Below are positions 45,783 to 57,028 of a DNA stretch of 64,000 bases, one piece after another (position 1 is the first letter of the stretch; the number at the start of each line of letters is the position of its first letter). Below the pieces are notes generated by a model. It saw nothing but the letters and a program-made list of their open reading frames with translations. It did not search any database and was not told the DNA's origin. Source of the stretch: Favolaschia claudopus (Eukaryota > Basidiomycota > Agaricomycetes > Agaricales > Mycenaceae); the NCBI GenBank assembly GCA_037176885.1, contig JAWWNJ010000091.1, positions 868,001-932,000 of the forward strand. Reading direction: 5' to 3'. The position numbers and the translations under genes are program-made.

Positions 45783-48700
45783 CTAAAACGTAGGAAGCTC
45801 CGTCATCCTCAGCTTCGCGTTCCCGTACGGGACGAGCTTCACCGCAACGCGATTCCCAGTGCAAGCTGCAGGACTATTCGGCGGGGCAGCAGCGGAATTG
45901 AGATCGGTTCCCCAGTTGATAGGGCAAACATTTGCAGAGATCGTGACGAGGGCGGCACCGGGAGCGAAGGCAGACTGAGCAGTCGCCGCAGTGGAGGAGT
46001 CACCATTGTAGGTGAGATTGGCAGTCGAGATAGCGTATTGCCATGCTGAAGTCGCTGTGTATTGAAGATCTTTTGCGTTCATCTTATAACAGATTATTGA
46101 ACACAGGCAGTCGCACCAGAGGAAACTGAGGCTTACTGCGTAGGTATTCAGAACGGTGGTGCTGAAGGCCACATCCAAAGAATAGGTCAAGGGTCCTCTG
46201 TAGACCGTCACGGCCTTGTTATATCGGCTCTCCGTTCGAATGCTCATCGGAATGTTCGCCGTGATAGAGTGCGATCCAGAACCGACATTTAGAACTACAT
46301 ATCCGTCGCTGTTGGCGGTGCCGGTTTGGCTCGCACCACCATCGACTGAGTAAGTTATCTGCCGGTTGGATACCCAGGAAGGAACGCGAATGCCGAAGCT
46401 GAACGCTTGTTGTGCAATCGTTTTGTATGCGATCGAAGATGAGAACGGATAGCCTGTTTGAGCACTGACGGTTACAGCATTGTTATTGGCGAGGTTTGAA
46501 GAGAATGTGGTCGGGGAGAGTAGGGCGTGATAGAGCGTCTTGCTATCGGAAGAAGTCATGTATGCATGGGCCTGTATAATTGCGTGAACTGGAGCTCGAT
46601 TGTGACTGGATCTGGACGTACGATGAATTTCGGCCATCCTTGTCCATGGTTGACTGTGCAGCAAGGCTGGAAAAGAGGTAAGTATTGTGGAAGCAGGCCT
46701 TGGAGGCACCGTAGCTCACATAGTTCGGAGCCAAGCCGAAGATATTGGAATCTAGACAATAATGAATCAGTAAGCCGATCCGTTCTTCAGTTGATTCACT
46801 GTAAACATACCCGGACCATCAGTAGCAAAAGGACTAGGATCCAAATGAGCAGCTTTGATTTGGTTGGCCTGCTGCAGATACTGATGTTCCCAAGCATCGC
46901 CAGACAAAGTACCAGGAAGCGCTTCAAAGAAAATTCATCAGCACAAACATTCTAGAAGAAGTGAGAGATCAAGTACCATTGTAAGCTAACTTTTCAACCA
47001 TGTCGGCGTACTGATTGTCGCCGAGCACGGAATACACATATTCGAAGGAGTACATGCTTTCCACGACCGTGCACTGAGCGCGTACTTTTAATGTTTTCCT
47101 TCAACACCGAAGACTGAACGGAACTCACCAATTCAGAACCTCTCGAAGGCATCAAGCCGGCCAAATGCTCGTCAGCACCGAGAACGCCGCTTGAGCGACC
47201 ATGGTACTGCTCAATCAACGAGATACGAGTGCGGGTGGAATCCAGATCGGTTGTATCGTGAGTGAGACGATATGCGACAGCCTCCGATTTTATTGCCTGC
47301 CCGACATTGACACCTTCAGAGGAGTCAGACAAAGGAATTGAGGGAAGCATTCGGCGAACCGTGCGCATTGATGTCGACGCGGTTGAGGGGTGCGGTGGGG
47401 AAGTTAGCCGAGGTGAAATATCTTTTCTATGAGGAATGTGAGATACTTCATGATGGTAGGAGCAGTACAAAGCACTCACCCAGTTGGCTCCACCGTAACG
47501 CAAAAGTTTGAGAATATTCAGATACATGGACTCCTGGTGGGAAATGAATTCGAACCGGAATAATGAAGTAAGTCGCCACTTACATGGCCATTGGGATGGG
47601 TGTCAAGCATCCATTGTACAACGATGGAACCGTCTTGCCTTGCAGATACATTTGGCTGGCTGAAGTGAACAGCGATATGTGCTAACGTACCATCTGACAA
47701 TACCCCATTCCTCAAGACCATTCCCGCCATTTTGCAGCATCGAGTTCATTAGCGTAAAGAATTTTTCGAGACTGTTGTAGATCGCCGGCGCGGCCGTCGT
47801 ATTAGCTTGCGCGTATTGCTGATAAACATTGAATGCAACCAGCAGGTCGAAAGGACTGCTGGACCCACTCGGAGAGCCAAGAGAGCGGGATAAGTACCCC
47901 AGAGAACGCGAGGGCTGCTATTTGGTCCAAGCCATCCGTCCGACTGCTGGTGGGCGAGAATGTAATTGACCCATTTTCCAACGTCTCCAAGAAGACGAGC
48001 ATCGTTTAATTGGAAAGCAGTTGGAACTACTCCATTAAGCCTGGAGGAAGTGAGTGGATGACGACGATTTTAATGCCATGTTACCAGTATGACCCAGCTT
48101 CGCTGTGAGCAAGTTTTTGATTAAAAACCGCAACAAGAGAAGGTGGAGTACAGTACTGACTGGAGGTTGCTGTAATCAGAGTTTCCACCGAGCCAAGTTG
48201 AAGTTTGGACGTTCGGCCAGAAATTCTGCAAATTTCCATGGAGGCCGTTGGCCTGCATAGAGAGTTGGTTCTTGAGCCAGCTATTATCGGTCGGCTTGAC
48301 AGCTCCAAGGGGAAGCTCGTTGAATTTGAAAGGTGCGACTAGCGCGCCAGTTTAGCCTTGCTGTTCAACCAAATTCACAATCAAAGACTTACGAGGAAGC
48401 GACGCAGCGGGAATGGGTATCGGAGTTAGAGTCCATTGTTGTCTCCCTATGAGGGAAACGAACGTAAGCAAAAATTTACAAGGAAGAGGATGGAATTACC
48501 TGACCCATCGTCGCTTGTGAAAAGGTCGACAAAGGTGTCCGTGCACTGAGAACCTGTCGAAAGGTAGGTGCCGCATGAAGCGGCTCGACCTCCAGCCACG
48601 ATGATATTATACGTGTTGGCGACACCCGAAACAGGCTTGAGAACCCATCGCTGACGACCAGAACCGTCGTCCTGAGTATAGAGGTCTGTGGTGGTTGAAC

Positions 48701-49109
48701 CACTGCAATCCTGCACACTCAAATAATACTGGCATCCTGAAGACATGAACGAAATCAGAAAATCCGATCCAAGTCGCGCAGGACTAACCCGAAATAATGT
48801 TAAACGTGTTGGTTAGACCTGGAACTGGCACGAAACGGTAGCGCTGGTTATGCGACGCATCATCGGCATTCCACAAATCTTGGACTGTTTGATCACACCC
48901 GCGATTGCTCAGCATATTATTGAGAGGGCTGCATCCCGCGACTTTGCCTTTAGTTACTATTTCATCGAAGGGCAGATTAATCGGAAGCATGAACAAAGAT
49001 GGGCACAACACGCACCGGCAACATTGTAGAATATCGAGGCGTCAAGATTCACGGTTTGCGCGACTGCGAGCGAAACTCCGGCGAAACCGACCAAGGCAGA
49101 GAGCAACAT
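45783..49109 (-). CDS. Secreted GH127-type glycosidase (DUF1680) with N-terminal beta-trefoil-like repeats
   Basis: Predicted secreted beta-L-arabinofuranosidase-type enzyme. Seen: signal peptide MLLSALVGFAGVSLAVAQ. Then three similar segments rich in D-x-W/Y-x-x-D-D and QRW/QQW (DLWNADDASHNQRYRFVPV; DLYTQDDGSGRQRWVLKPV; DLFTSDDGSGRQQWTLTPI), as in a ricin-B/beta-trefoil sugar-binding module. The catalytic region follows with KFNELPLGAVKPTDNSWLK, WLGGNSDYSNL, HQQSDGWLGP, SELCTVVESMYSFEYVYSV, YNALPGTLSGDAWEHQYLQQ and SPFATDGPDSNIFG; the ESMYS patch and its Glu fit GH127-family architecture. Many short introns. The end is a beta-sandwich domain ending LVPYGNAKLRMTELPTF. About 900 residues. Linkage specificity is inferred only at family level. 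Confidence 0.85.
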
Positions 49110-49152
49110 GGCGGTGGTGGTCCTGATTTCGATCCACTGGTAGATGCGACGG

Positions 49153-49161
49153 CTTTATATA
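49153..49161 (-). promoter_or_regulatory. TATA box of the GH127 gene
   Basis: TATATAAAG on the minus strand, 44-52 bp upstream of the ATG at 49109. The position and match are good for a TATA-driven, inducible secreted enzyme (inference). Confidence 0.6.
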
Positions 49162-49752
49162 CCGTCGAGCTAGCTGTGTGTGATGAGAAGATCGTCATTG
49201 ACGGAAGTGTCTGACAGTGAGGTCGAGTCTTCGAGGTCTTGTGGTCAGAGTTCGCGAGGATGCGCACGAGGGACAATGTGATCCGCTTTGGGCGTGATTT
49301 CGAGCCAGATGAACGGGGATACACGAATTGAGGTGGAAGATTGGTTTCATGTTAGTTTTATGGTTTGTCTAAACTCGAGAGTGCCTGAGCAGGCTTTGAG
49401 GCTTGAGGAACCTACTGAACGTAACAGTCGCGTAACGTGAAAAAGCGAATCCCGCACGAGTGTGCGAACCACGAGACCGACGCGTTGACGTCTGTTTCTC
49501 GCTCATTTGAGTCGATCACGGAACCATTCCGTTCGTCCTCTGAATGTGAGCCGGAATTGCCTTCCGCCCATCCGTTGTCGGGAAAATCAAGGATTTGCTT
49601 TCACGAAGTTGCATTGGAAGAAGAAAAACACGCATTATATTCAGAACCGAGGATACAGCCAGTTGAATGACACGAGACAGTACGAGCAAGCATTCTAATT
49701 ACGACGGTGTTGAAACCTCAATTTCACCCACAGAGGAATCCAACGTGAGCAA
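49162..49752. other. Intergenic, GH127 promoter and INO1 3' flank
   Basis: No gene is supported here. Frames at 49437-49698 on the plus strand are short and lack any domain. Upstream regulatory sites for the glycosidase would be expected but none is recognisable by eye. Confidence 0.4.
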
Positions 49753-51579
49753 TTACCAGATCCTGGTCTCAAGGAGCAAATCGGTGTTGGTGTCAAGCCC
49801 AATGCACGCCTTGAGGAAGCTCTCGAGCGCATTGCGCTGCCTGCTGAGACCGTTGACAACCTCGGTACCTGCGCGCAATTAGCAATTAACATAGTGTCCG
49901 AAATCAAGTAGAAAATGGGCACATACCAGGCTTGACGAGCGGCGCCTTGAGCATGTAAGAAAGGAGCGAAAGCACGGGGTAAAGCGGCATGAATTCTTTC
50001 TTGTCCTGCTCGGCAGAGGCCTTGCGATACTTGACACGCGTAAGCAGCTCGGTCAAGATGGTCAGATCAAGAATGAGAGGCGTCGCAAGAAGCGAGTCCT
50101 CGCACTCGTTGAAGATGTTGATCGTGGAGCGTCCACCACACAGAATCTCCGAATAGTACTCGTCGATGGCGCGCTTGCTGTCGCCGACAGCGGGGACGTA
50201 CTTAATCACCACCTGCGCAGGATGTAAGCATCGCGGGCTTATACGAGGGGAAAAGAAGCATGCTTACAATGTGATCGGGATGTTCACCCTTGCCCTTCTT
50301 GCCGGCCTCGGGCGCCTTGTACAGCAGGCGGTTGGCGGCGACCATATCGTCGACGACGCTGCTCTTGCTGATCTCCTTGCTCTTGAACTGCGGCTCCGCA
50401 GACAAGTTGTGACCGTCGTTGTTGCCGAGATGGTTGTAGCTGGCGATGGAGAGGGGCTTGATACCGGCGTTGACCAGGAACTCAGCCAGAACCGACTTGA
50501 GCTTGGTCTGCCCAGACTTGAGGTCGTCGCCGCCAATGAACGACTGGTGGCGCTCGGCCAACTCGATGCACCCAGGAACAAAGGTGTTCTGGGGGGCGCC
50601 ATTGACGAAGGGCTCGCCCTCGAGAATGGCAGCGACCGCAAAGAGGGTGGAGGGAGACACCTCCGAGTGCGACTGCTCGATGGACACGAGGAGGTTGTCC
50701 GCCGTGTCATTCACGCCAGGGATGATCTCGCTGAAACGCTCGGTGTTGGCCGTCCAGAAAACTACGACGCGGTCGAGGGCGTTGTCGGCCTTGAATTTGC
50801 GAATATCGGCGCGGATGTGCTCCAAGTGAGCCTGCTTGTCACCTCCCTTAATGACGTTGTCAGCACGAGCCTCCTGATTAGCCGCGATGAAGTCGGGGTA
50901 GTAGATGGATGGGAGGGGCTTGCCGAGGGCAGCCATGTGGGGGGCGACCTGGCGCTGGAGATCGTAGTCGAGAACCTGAGCACGCTCCATGGCCTTGTCC
51001 ATGGTCAGCCCAGAGATATCCCATCCACCGAGGACGAGATCATTGGGGTGGACCATCGGGAGCACGTCCGCGACGGGAACATGGACATCTTGGCCGGTGG
51101 CACCGTCAGTGCCGATGCGGACGGTGGAGGCGCGAAGAACAGAGCCAATGTAGTTAGGCTGCTGGACACCGCTCTTGGTGTGCCAGACGATGTTGTGGCG
51201 GTTAGCCAAGATGGTGGCGGAGAGCGTGCTGCCGTTGTTGCCGCCCATGCCGATCATCATAAGCCTATTCGCGTACGCATCAAAAAACCAAGAAAAAACG
51301 CGCAGCATGAAACACGACGTACCCAGTCTTTGAAACGTTTTTCTTAGTCTGGAACTCGAACGATTGGAAAGTGGGGGTAACAGTGAACTGCCCATTAGAG
51401 ACGACGACATTCGCGCCGCGGTTGACATATTTGGCGGTAATGTGGTCGTCAGAGTAGAGGGTGTTCTCGGACTGAACGGTGAGGTAGTTGGGGCGGCGGG
51501 CGGCGGTGGGGTGGATGGGGAGAAGAGACTCGAGCTCCGACTCAGGGGTGTTATATCCAGAGCTAACAGTTGGTGCCAT
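49753..51579 (-). CDS. INO1: Myo-inositol-3-phosphate synthase
   Basis: Converts glucose-6-phosphate to myo-inositol-3-phosphate, the committed step of inositol synthesis, NAD-dependent, cytosolic. Seen: [19 protein letters not shown] at the start, the Rossmann NAD motif [18 protein letters not shown], then [97 protein letters not shown] and [21 protein letters not shown]. Introns at about 51270-51325, 50215-50268 and 49870-49925. The last exon ends LLLETRIW before TAA at 49753-49755. About 550 residues, normal. The N-terminal eight-residue extension from an upstream ATG is less likely. No clear inositol-response element was seen upstream. Confidence 0.97.
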
Positions 51580-52548
51580 TTGTAAAGAGAGATAGTTTAA
51601 CGACGGCAAAAAAGAGGGAAATTAAGCAGATATAATGACACCCGAGGTGGTGTGCTTCGAGCCTCGATGAGAGTTGTGGGATGAGTTGAGTTGGTTCGAG
51701 TACATGCAAGGGGTTGCAGTAACTCTAGAAGAGGGTTAAGAGAACCTTGTAGAGAAGGAGAGCTTTGGGGGTGCGACGAAAACTGTGTGTGTTCACCTGG
51801 AGGTGGTGGTGGTAGGAGTGTAAGGCCTAAGGAGTTCGCTCAATTCTCGCTCTCTTTTATGTAAATCTTGAGTATCCCCGTTAGGAATCTCGATTGCCTT
51901 ATCCGATCCCCATTGGACTAGAACATATCGATATCGCCCTGAATCCTGATTTGCTCTTCGCCCCGACGGCCAGAACAACAGAAATTACTCACAAATTCCA
52001 CGTTTTGCGCAACGTTTTCCGCTTTACTTCGGCATGTAATTCGTCGTACGACTTTGAGGTCGGTTATCCGTATTTTTTTACCGAGTTCGCCGCATTCACA
52101 CTTCGCAAATACGTTAATTGGAAGCCAAAGGGGTATATCAGAGCAGGCAGACATATGTAGACGAGCGAGAACAGCAGTAGCACCAATCCCAATTTTCAAA
52201 TCCGTGCACCGTCCATCCACAAAACCAGAGACCAAACGAACAGCATCATCCATGAAACAATAACCCGCCCACCGTGCAAGAAAGACAGAAAGGTAGGTGG
52301 TGGCGATAGGGTAGTAGAGAGCGAGGGGGTTAGCGGGTGCTAGAAAAGAGGGGATTGCTGAACACATATGTTATCAGTTACAGCTACGATACGAACGAGA
52401 ACGGGACGCACCGTTTATGATAAGGATACAAGTGATTCATAGTTAAGGAAGTATGATTGTACAGAGAGTCTTATTGTATTTGCCGGTGATGCTAGCTCAT
52501 CCTTCGCGGAACAGACGAGAGGCATGCAAGGTGAATGAATACGAAGCA
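51580..52548. other. Intergenic, INO1 promoter region
   Basis: Nearly 1 kb without a defensible gene. The minus-strand frame 51918-52367 (149 codons) lacks a domain or coding-like composition. The left part should carry the INO1 promoter. I looked for the yeast inositol element (CATGTGAAAT) and did not find it. Confidence 0.4.
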
Positions 52549-54082
52549 TCAAACATCCAAATCATCCGGGATGCTCGCGATGCTAAGCGGGCGCGCCTTG
52601 GGCTGTGATGATTCGAGGAGGTTGACAATATCCTCGAGGTCATTCGAGGGACCCTTGGAATGCTCAGATGAGACGACGGTGTCGGAGGCCGCCGTCTCGG
52701 AGGGGTGTGAGTCGTCGCTGACAACGTCCAGGGTGACGTCCGCCTCCGCTTCCGCTTCCGCTTCAGGTTCGGGTTCGGGTTCGTACTCTGGCTCTTCGTG
52801 AGCCTCTTCGTTGTGCTCTTGTTCGTGTTCATCATCGTGGTCATGGTCGTATGTTTCCTCCTCCTCATGCGCCTCCTCATGAACTTCCTCATGAGCCTCC
52901 TCCTCTTCATGCACCTCATCATGCGCTTCTTCGTGCGTTTCCTCATGCTCCTCCTCATGACTCTGCTCCTCATGCCCGTTCTCGTGCTCATGCCCATTCT
53001 CGTGAACCTCCTCGTCAGGGATATCCCCCGCCTCCACAGCTGCAGCTGCAGCTGCTCCACCCGCCACTACAGTCGCAGCCTTCGTCTTTGTCCCAGGTAC
53101 TGGATCCTTCTTCGGCTTCATGGACGATGGAAGCGACTTCTTCGGGGGTACAGTCGCCTTTGACCCGCCCCAGGTCGAGGTCTTGCCCCCACGCTGAGGT
53201 GACAGCGTCGCGGCAGCGGCACTTCGTGCCCTGGCGGCTGCGGTGGTTTTGGTCGTCGACAAGTCTGTACCTGTGGAGACCACCTTCTTGATGGACGGCA
53301 TGGCCGCTGGGACGGAGGGGCGAGCTCGAGCGGGGGTGGATGCCGCAGTGGTGGTAGGAGGTGACTTTGTACGGGGGTAGAGTCCGCCAGCACGAGAGGG
53401 AGTTTTGGCGCGAGCGGCTTCCATACGGGCTGCAGCTGCTGGAGAGGGTTTCGCAGCTGCTGCTTTGGGTGCTGCAGCGGAAGCTGTGGAAGCGCGTGGT
53501 GCTGGCGTCGTGGATTTACGGGGAGCAGAAGAAGAGGAGGATGGCTGTTGCTTTACGGGAGGAGGGGCAGCAGCAGCAACAACGACGGGTTTAGAAGCGG
53601 CCTTGACTGGTGCTGCCTTTGCTGGCGCTGGCTTTGTCTTCAGAACTGGAGTTGTTGTGGCAGGCTGCTTGGGAGTAGCTGGAGTAGAGGGATCGACAGT
53701 GATAGTAGGCTCAGTGAATGGCTTGGTGTCGATATGGGGCGGGTCTGCTATCTTGGCAGCAGCTAGGGAGGCAGATGCGACCGGTGGCGAAGAAACGCTA
53801 TCCTGTCTTCTTACCCAAGATGGTTTCTCTATGGATTCCTGGGAAGTCTGAGGCTGCTGGGGCTTCGGTGGCCATTCTCTCTTCTCCTTAACCTCCTCTT
53901 TGGCTGAATCGCCGGTGATATTGGACAAGACGCTATTGCTTCGAGGAGAGACCGACTGCCGCTTCTTCGCCTGTTCGAAGCGACCTATCAGATTAGCCAC
54001 GCTCTGCCGCGGCCGCTCATCTGGCAAGGGCCTGGAGAGAGTGAGTCGGTGGTAGGGTATGGGGAGAAAAGGGACGTTACAT
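52549..54082 (-). CDS. Unknown low-complexity protein with His/Glu-rich repeats; start codon split by intron
   Basis: I do not recognise the protein. Seen: an N-terminal conserved-looking motif SVANLIGRFEQAKKRQS, then a long Ala/Pro/Lys/Ser-rich disordered middle, then a His-Glu repeat region (HEEVHEEAHEEEE-type), a Pro-Glu/Ala-Glu run and a C-terminal helix EDIVNLLESSQPKARPLSI ending SIPDDLDV. The long exon (54031-52549) has no upstream ATG in its own frame. Splicing a 49-nt intron (54032-54080, GTAACG...CTCCAG) joins AT (54082-54081) to G and creates ATG-CCC-TTG-CCA-GAT in frame, MPLPDERPRQSV. About 494 residues, no membrane helix. Possibly a cytoskeletal or scaffold protein (speculative). 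Confidence 0.7.
52745..53010 (-). repeat. Degenerate in-frame tandem repeat encoding His/Glu and Glu/Ala/Pro runs
   Basis: Hexamer- to nonamer-scale repeats of the type CTCATG-nn-CTC (plus strand) encode units such as HEEAHEE, EVHEE and NGHEHE; towards the C-terminus they give way to PEPEPEAEAEAEA. The repeat keeps frame inside the coding exon and probably varies in length between strains. Confidence 0.7.
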
Positions 54083-54985
54083 GGTAGATGGAGGAGGAGG
54101 ACAAGTCAGAGATCAAAAGCAGTCACATAATCGGTTCATTGCCGCCAACAAAAGGTCAACATGGCAACCTTTGATCCTCATCGACATCGTCCAGGTCCAC
54201 AACAGGACCACTATATTATCGCGGTGTTCGTGCGGACTCGAGTCTTTGTAGAAATTTAGAGATACATCTAAGTCACAGATCGGGGAACAAAATTTCTTTC
54301 GTGTCGATCTGAAGTAGATTCTATAGATTCATGTCTATAGCAGGCTAACTGACATGGCATCCAATACATAAGCCGTTGACGAGTAAACAAAGTCGATTGA
54401 AGCCCGGATTGAAGCCAACGAAAGTCTTTCGCGGGTGTTCCGAATTCGCCGCTCGAAAAACGCGGTCACATGTCGCTACCTTTCTTTTCACTCTTCCCCT
54501 CCTCCCCTTCTTCCTCTGCTCTGAATGGGATTTTCCCTGCATTAGCACAGCTGCTTCCATTCGCCGCCTCACTCCACTTCCCTGCAAGACGTCAATCTAT
54601 CTCACCGTCTTCTTTCACTCTCGCCTGGTAATTTGTCAACGAAATTCCTGCATCAGCGCTGTTTAGTCTGACTTCGACCCCGATTCTTGCTGCCGCCTAG
54701 CCCCAGAACTTCTTTGAAATTCGGTTCTCCAAGCTACGAGAGAAACTCGTTGTTTTCACTCGGCCGTCAAGACGTTCGTTCGTCTTTCTCCTAGAGAGCT
54801 CCAGTGGTCGAGAGCTGTAAAATCGGTGCATTGATTTCAAAATCCTGAGCTGCCTGCAAACTTGGAAGAATCCGGTGCTGGATATCGAGAGACAACACCA
54901 AGAGCAAAAAACAACTCATTCCATTCATTCCATGGAGACTAGAGACAATGAAAGCGGCTGTCCGAAAGAGCAGAGGAAACTGCGA
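54083..54985. other. Intergenic, promoter of the low-complexity gene
   Basis: About 900 bp between the start of the low-complexity gene and the end of the alpha/beta hydrolase gene, both on the minus strand. The pyrimidine-rich plus strand at 54480-54560 is notable. No coding sequence is supported. Confidence 0.4.
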
Positions 54986-55770
54986 TCATGAAACCCATTC
55001 GGAAACCAGTTCGACCAGCTCATCTCCATCTTCGTCCCGCCAGAAATGTGAGCCACCTTTTACTTCAACACAGCGAAGTTTCCCGCCAGGTGTCGCCTCA
55101 AGCGTGGATTTCCACGTCCGATAACTCGAGCCCGCAGTGAATTGGTCGGAGTCGCCGAAAATCACCAAGACGTTGGACGAGGGATTAGCGAGAAGTTCCT
55201 TCAAGGCTTCGGCATACCGCGACTTGAACAAGGTAAGCCAGCCGCGAACACCTATCGGATAAGAGAGCAAAATGTGTGATGTTGGAATATTTGGAAGAAT
55301 CGGTTGTAGTGATGCGATGAGAGACCCGTATGAGTAGCCCTACACATTGCAATTAACAACATTTGCATACCACTTCGAAAAAGTCTAACTTACCAGCACC
55401 ACAGTCGAACGTACATCCCCTACCTGGGCGGTCCCCCATTCGATCAAAGCGTTGAGGTCGCTGGCTTCATTCAAACCAGTCAACGATGCCCACCCCGTTG
55501 ATCTTCCGACACCGCGCGAGTTATATCGTAGAACATGGTAGCCCCGAGAATGTAGGGGTTTCATGAGCATTTGCAAAACCCTTGGCTTTCGTTGAGCTCT
55601 ACCTTCTTACAGGAGGGATTGAGGAGCACGACCCACGGGTCATTCCAGCGTCCTCCAAGCCAGGACCAAGGGTGAAGCAAGACAGCTAGCTTGTGGACAT
55701 CGTTGTTTGCAGGTGGCGACAGCTTCACTTCGAGGGAAACCCCAGTGGACAGAGGTACAAGAGTCGTCAT
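54986..55770 (-). CDS. Alpha/beta hydrolase
   Basis: Small cytosolic serine hydrolase of unknown substrate. Seen: LAVLLHPWSWLGGRWNDP with the oxyanion HP motif, then (intron about 55615-55670) VLQMLMKPLHSRGYHVLRYNSRGVGRS. A second intron (about 55340-55393) precedes the nucleophile elbow GYSYGSLIAS. The acid is in LVIFGDSDQFTAG and the base His in VKGGSHFWRDED. The Ser-Asp-His triad is therefore complete. About 225 residues. The gene starts MTTLVPLSTGVSLEV at 55770 and ends LVSEWVS at 54986. This build resembles the small peptidase/esterase-like subgroup found in fungi and bacteria. Confidence 0.85.
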
Positions 55771-55892
55771 GGAAGTTCAAGGTCAAGTTTTGATTTCAGG
55801 GTTACATAATGCGCGACACAACTTCGAGTGGTACAATATAGGATACACTACAACATCCTCCAATGAAATAAGGCAAGGAAGGCGTGTAAAAT

Positions 55893-56379
55893 TCATTCAA
55901 TAGCTATCTGGGAACTCGCAAGTTCGGCAGCCGGCCCTGGTCGAGATTGATTCGACAAAATGTTGTTTATGGTCGCATGAACCTGAATAGTGGGTTCCCG
56001 AGTGCGACGGCGTTTTGGCGCCTCTTTCTCAACAGAGAATGGCACAGTAGAACGACGGATGTGATTTCGTCGTCGCTGTGAAATTACCTATCAGTAATCT
56101 AGTCGGAATGTGAATATTCTGCACTCAAGTACTTACTAGCTGTGTTTTTATCGCCGGCTCTACGGAAAGCTGATCTGCTGGGGTTCGATTCGGAGACGAA
56201 GGAATATCGAACAGAGCCGACACGGCCGCATGCAGAACAAATGACTGCGTCTGGTTTACGGGACGAGTCTGTTCCCTGCGCTGCCTTTCGACGAGGTTCC
56301 ACTCGTACGCCAGGTCTTTTGATCGCGCCTGACACGCGACTCCCGGACAGTACACTTCTGGATTGGCGGGAACAAACAT
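55893..56379 (-). CDS. Small orphan gene, 141 residues, two exons
   Basis: I do not recognise it. Exon 1 (56379-56137) encodes 81 residues starting MFVPANPEVYCPGVACQA. A canonical intron follows (56076-56136, GTAAGT...TTCACAG, 61 nt). Exon 2 (56075-55893) continues in frame for 60 residues, RRRNHIRRSTVPFSVEK, KRRRTREPTIQVHATINNI, ending SSQIAIE before TGA. Splicing keeps the frame and exon 2 is Arg/Lys-rich, hinting at a nuclear protein (inference). A TATA box lies 58 bp upstream of the ATG. A second frame of exon 1 is also open throughout (SRKPDAVICSACGRVGSVRY), which lowers certainty about which frame is used. Confidence 0.5.
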
Positions 56380-56436
56380 ATTCGACGAGAATTATAGGAG
56401 ATCCAGAGTTTTGTTGTCTGTAGATGCGCCAGCTAG

Positions 56437-56443
56437 TTTTATA
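56437..56443 (-). promoter_or_regulatory. TATA box of the orphan gene
   Basis: TATAAAA on the minus strand 58-64 bp upstream of the ATG at 56379. Both the spacing and the match are good. It supports the view that a transcript starts here towards lower coordinates. Confidence 0.55.
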
Positions 56444-57028
56444 CCACCCCCGAGATACCGAAACGAGTCAAACATCTTTCAAAGCACCGACGTACGCCGA
56501 CAGGAGGGTTGCAGACTGTGAAGGAAGCTTCGAGAGGCTTGGTAAGTTGAGCCCTGAGTGCTACTTATGTGTACCGGTACTCGAGTTGAGAGTGGTTGGT
56601 AAGAAAGCGAGGGACGGAAGTTCGGACCGCTCAGAACCGGGCCAAACGGTCCGGAGCTCTGAACCTTATTGAGGCTTTGTTCCAAAAGAGGAAGGTTCGA
56701 ACGTTCTTCTTCTGAAATTGAGAAGGAGGACCATACGCTGCAACTAGAATTAACTTTCTGCCCTGCTGCAACGCCGGTCAGCCGCACGAAACGGAACCTT
56801 ATTTGAGTGGATGTACATCATGTAAATCTCGAATTTCGAGCAAATACAGTAAGTGAGGAATAAATGAATGAAAGAGCGTATTTTACTACCGGTAGGCATC
56901 GGAATAGGTCATAACACGTACATGAGGCATAATACAATAATACAGCAGCGAGATTGCGAAACCAAATCATGATGTTATAGCGATCTGGAGGGGTTGGATT
57001 AAAGACAGCCAGTTGGTGGAGGGATGAT
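56444..57028. other. Intergenic, 3' flank of the HMG gene
   Basis: No gene is supported between the orphan gene's TATA box and the HMG-box stop codon at 57029. Short frames at 56424-56672 and 56479-56787 lack domains. The interval should contain the HMG-box 3' UTR. Confidence 0.4.

Noticed and set aside
50166..51347. 393-codon plus-strand frame antisense to INO1
   Set aside because: It is the mirror of a long, GC-rich, highly conserved INO1 exon; such antisense frames arise from codon bias and show no domain.
51918..52367. 149-codon minus-strand frame upstream of INO1
   Set aside because: No recognisable motif and irregular composition; it lies where the INO1 promoter and leader are expected.
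56160..56190. tRNA-like GGGTTCGATTC motif
   Set aside because: It lies inside the orphan gene's first exon and the flanks cannot pair into a cloverleaf.
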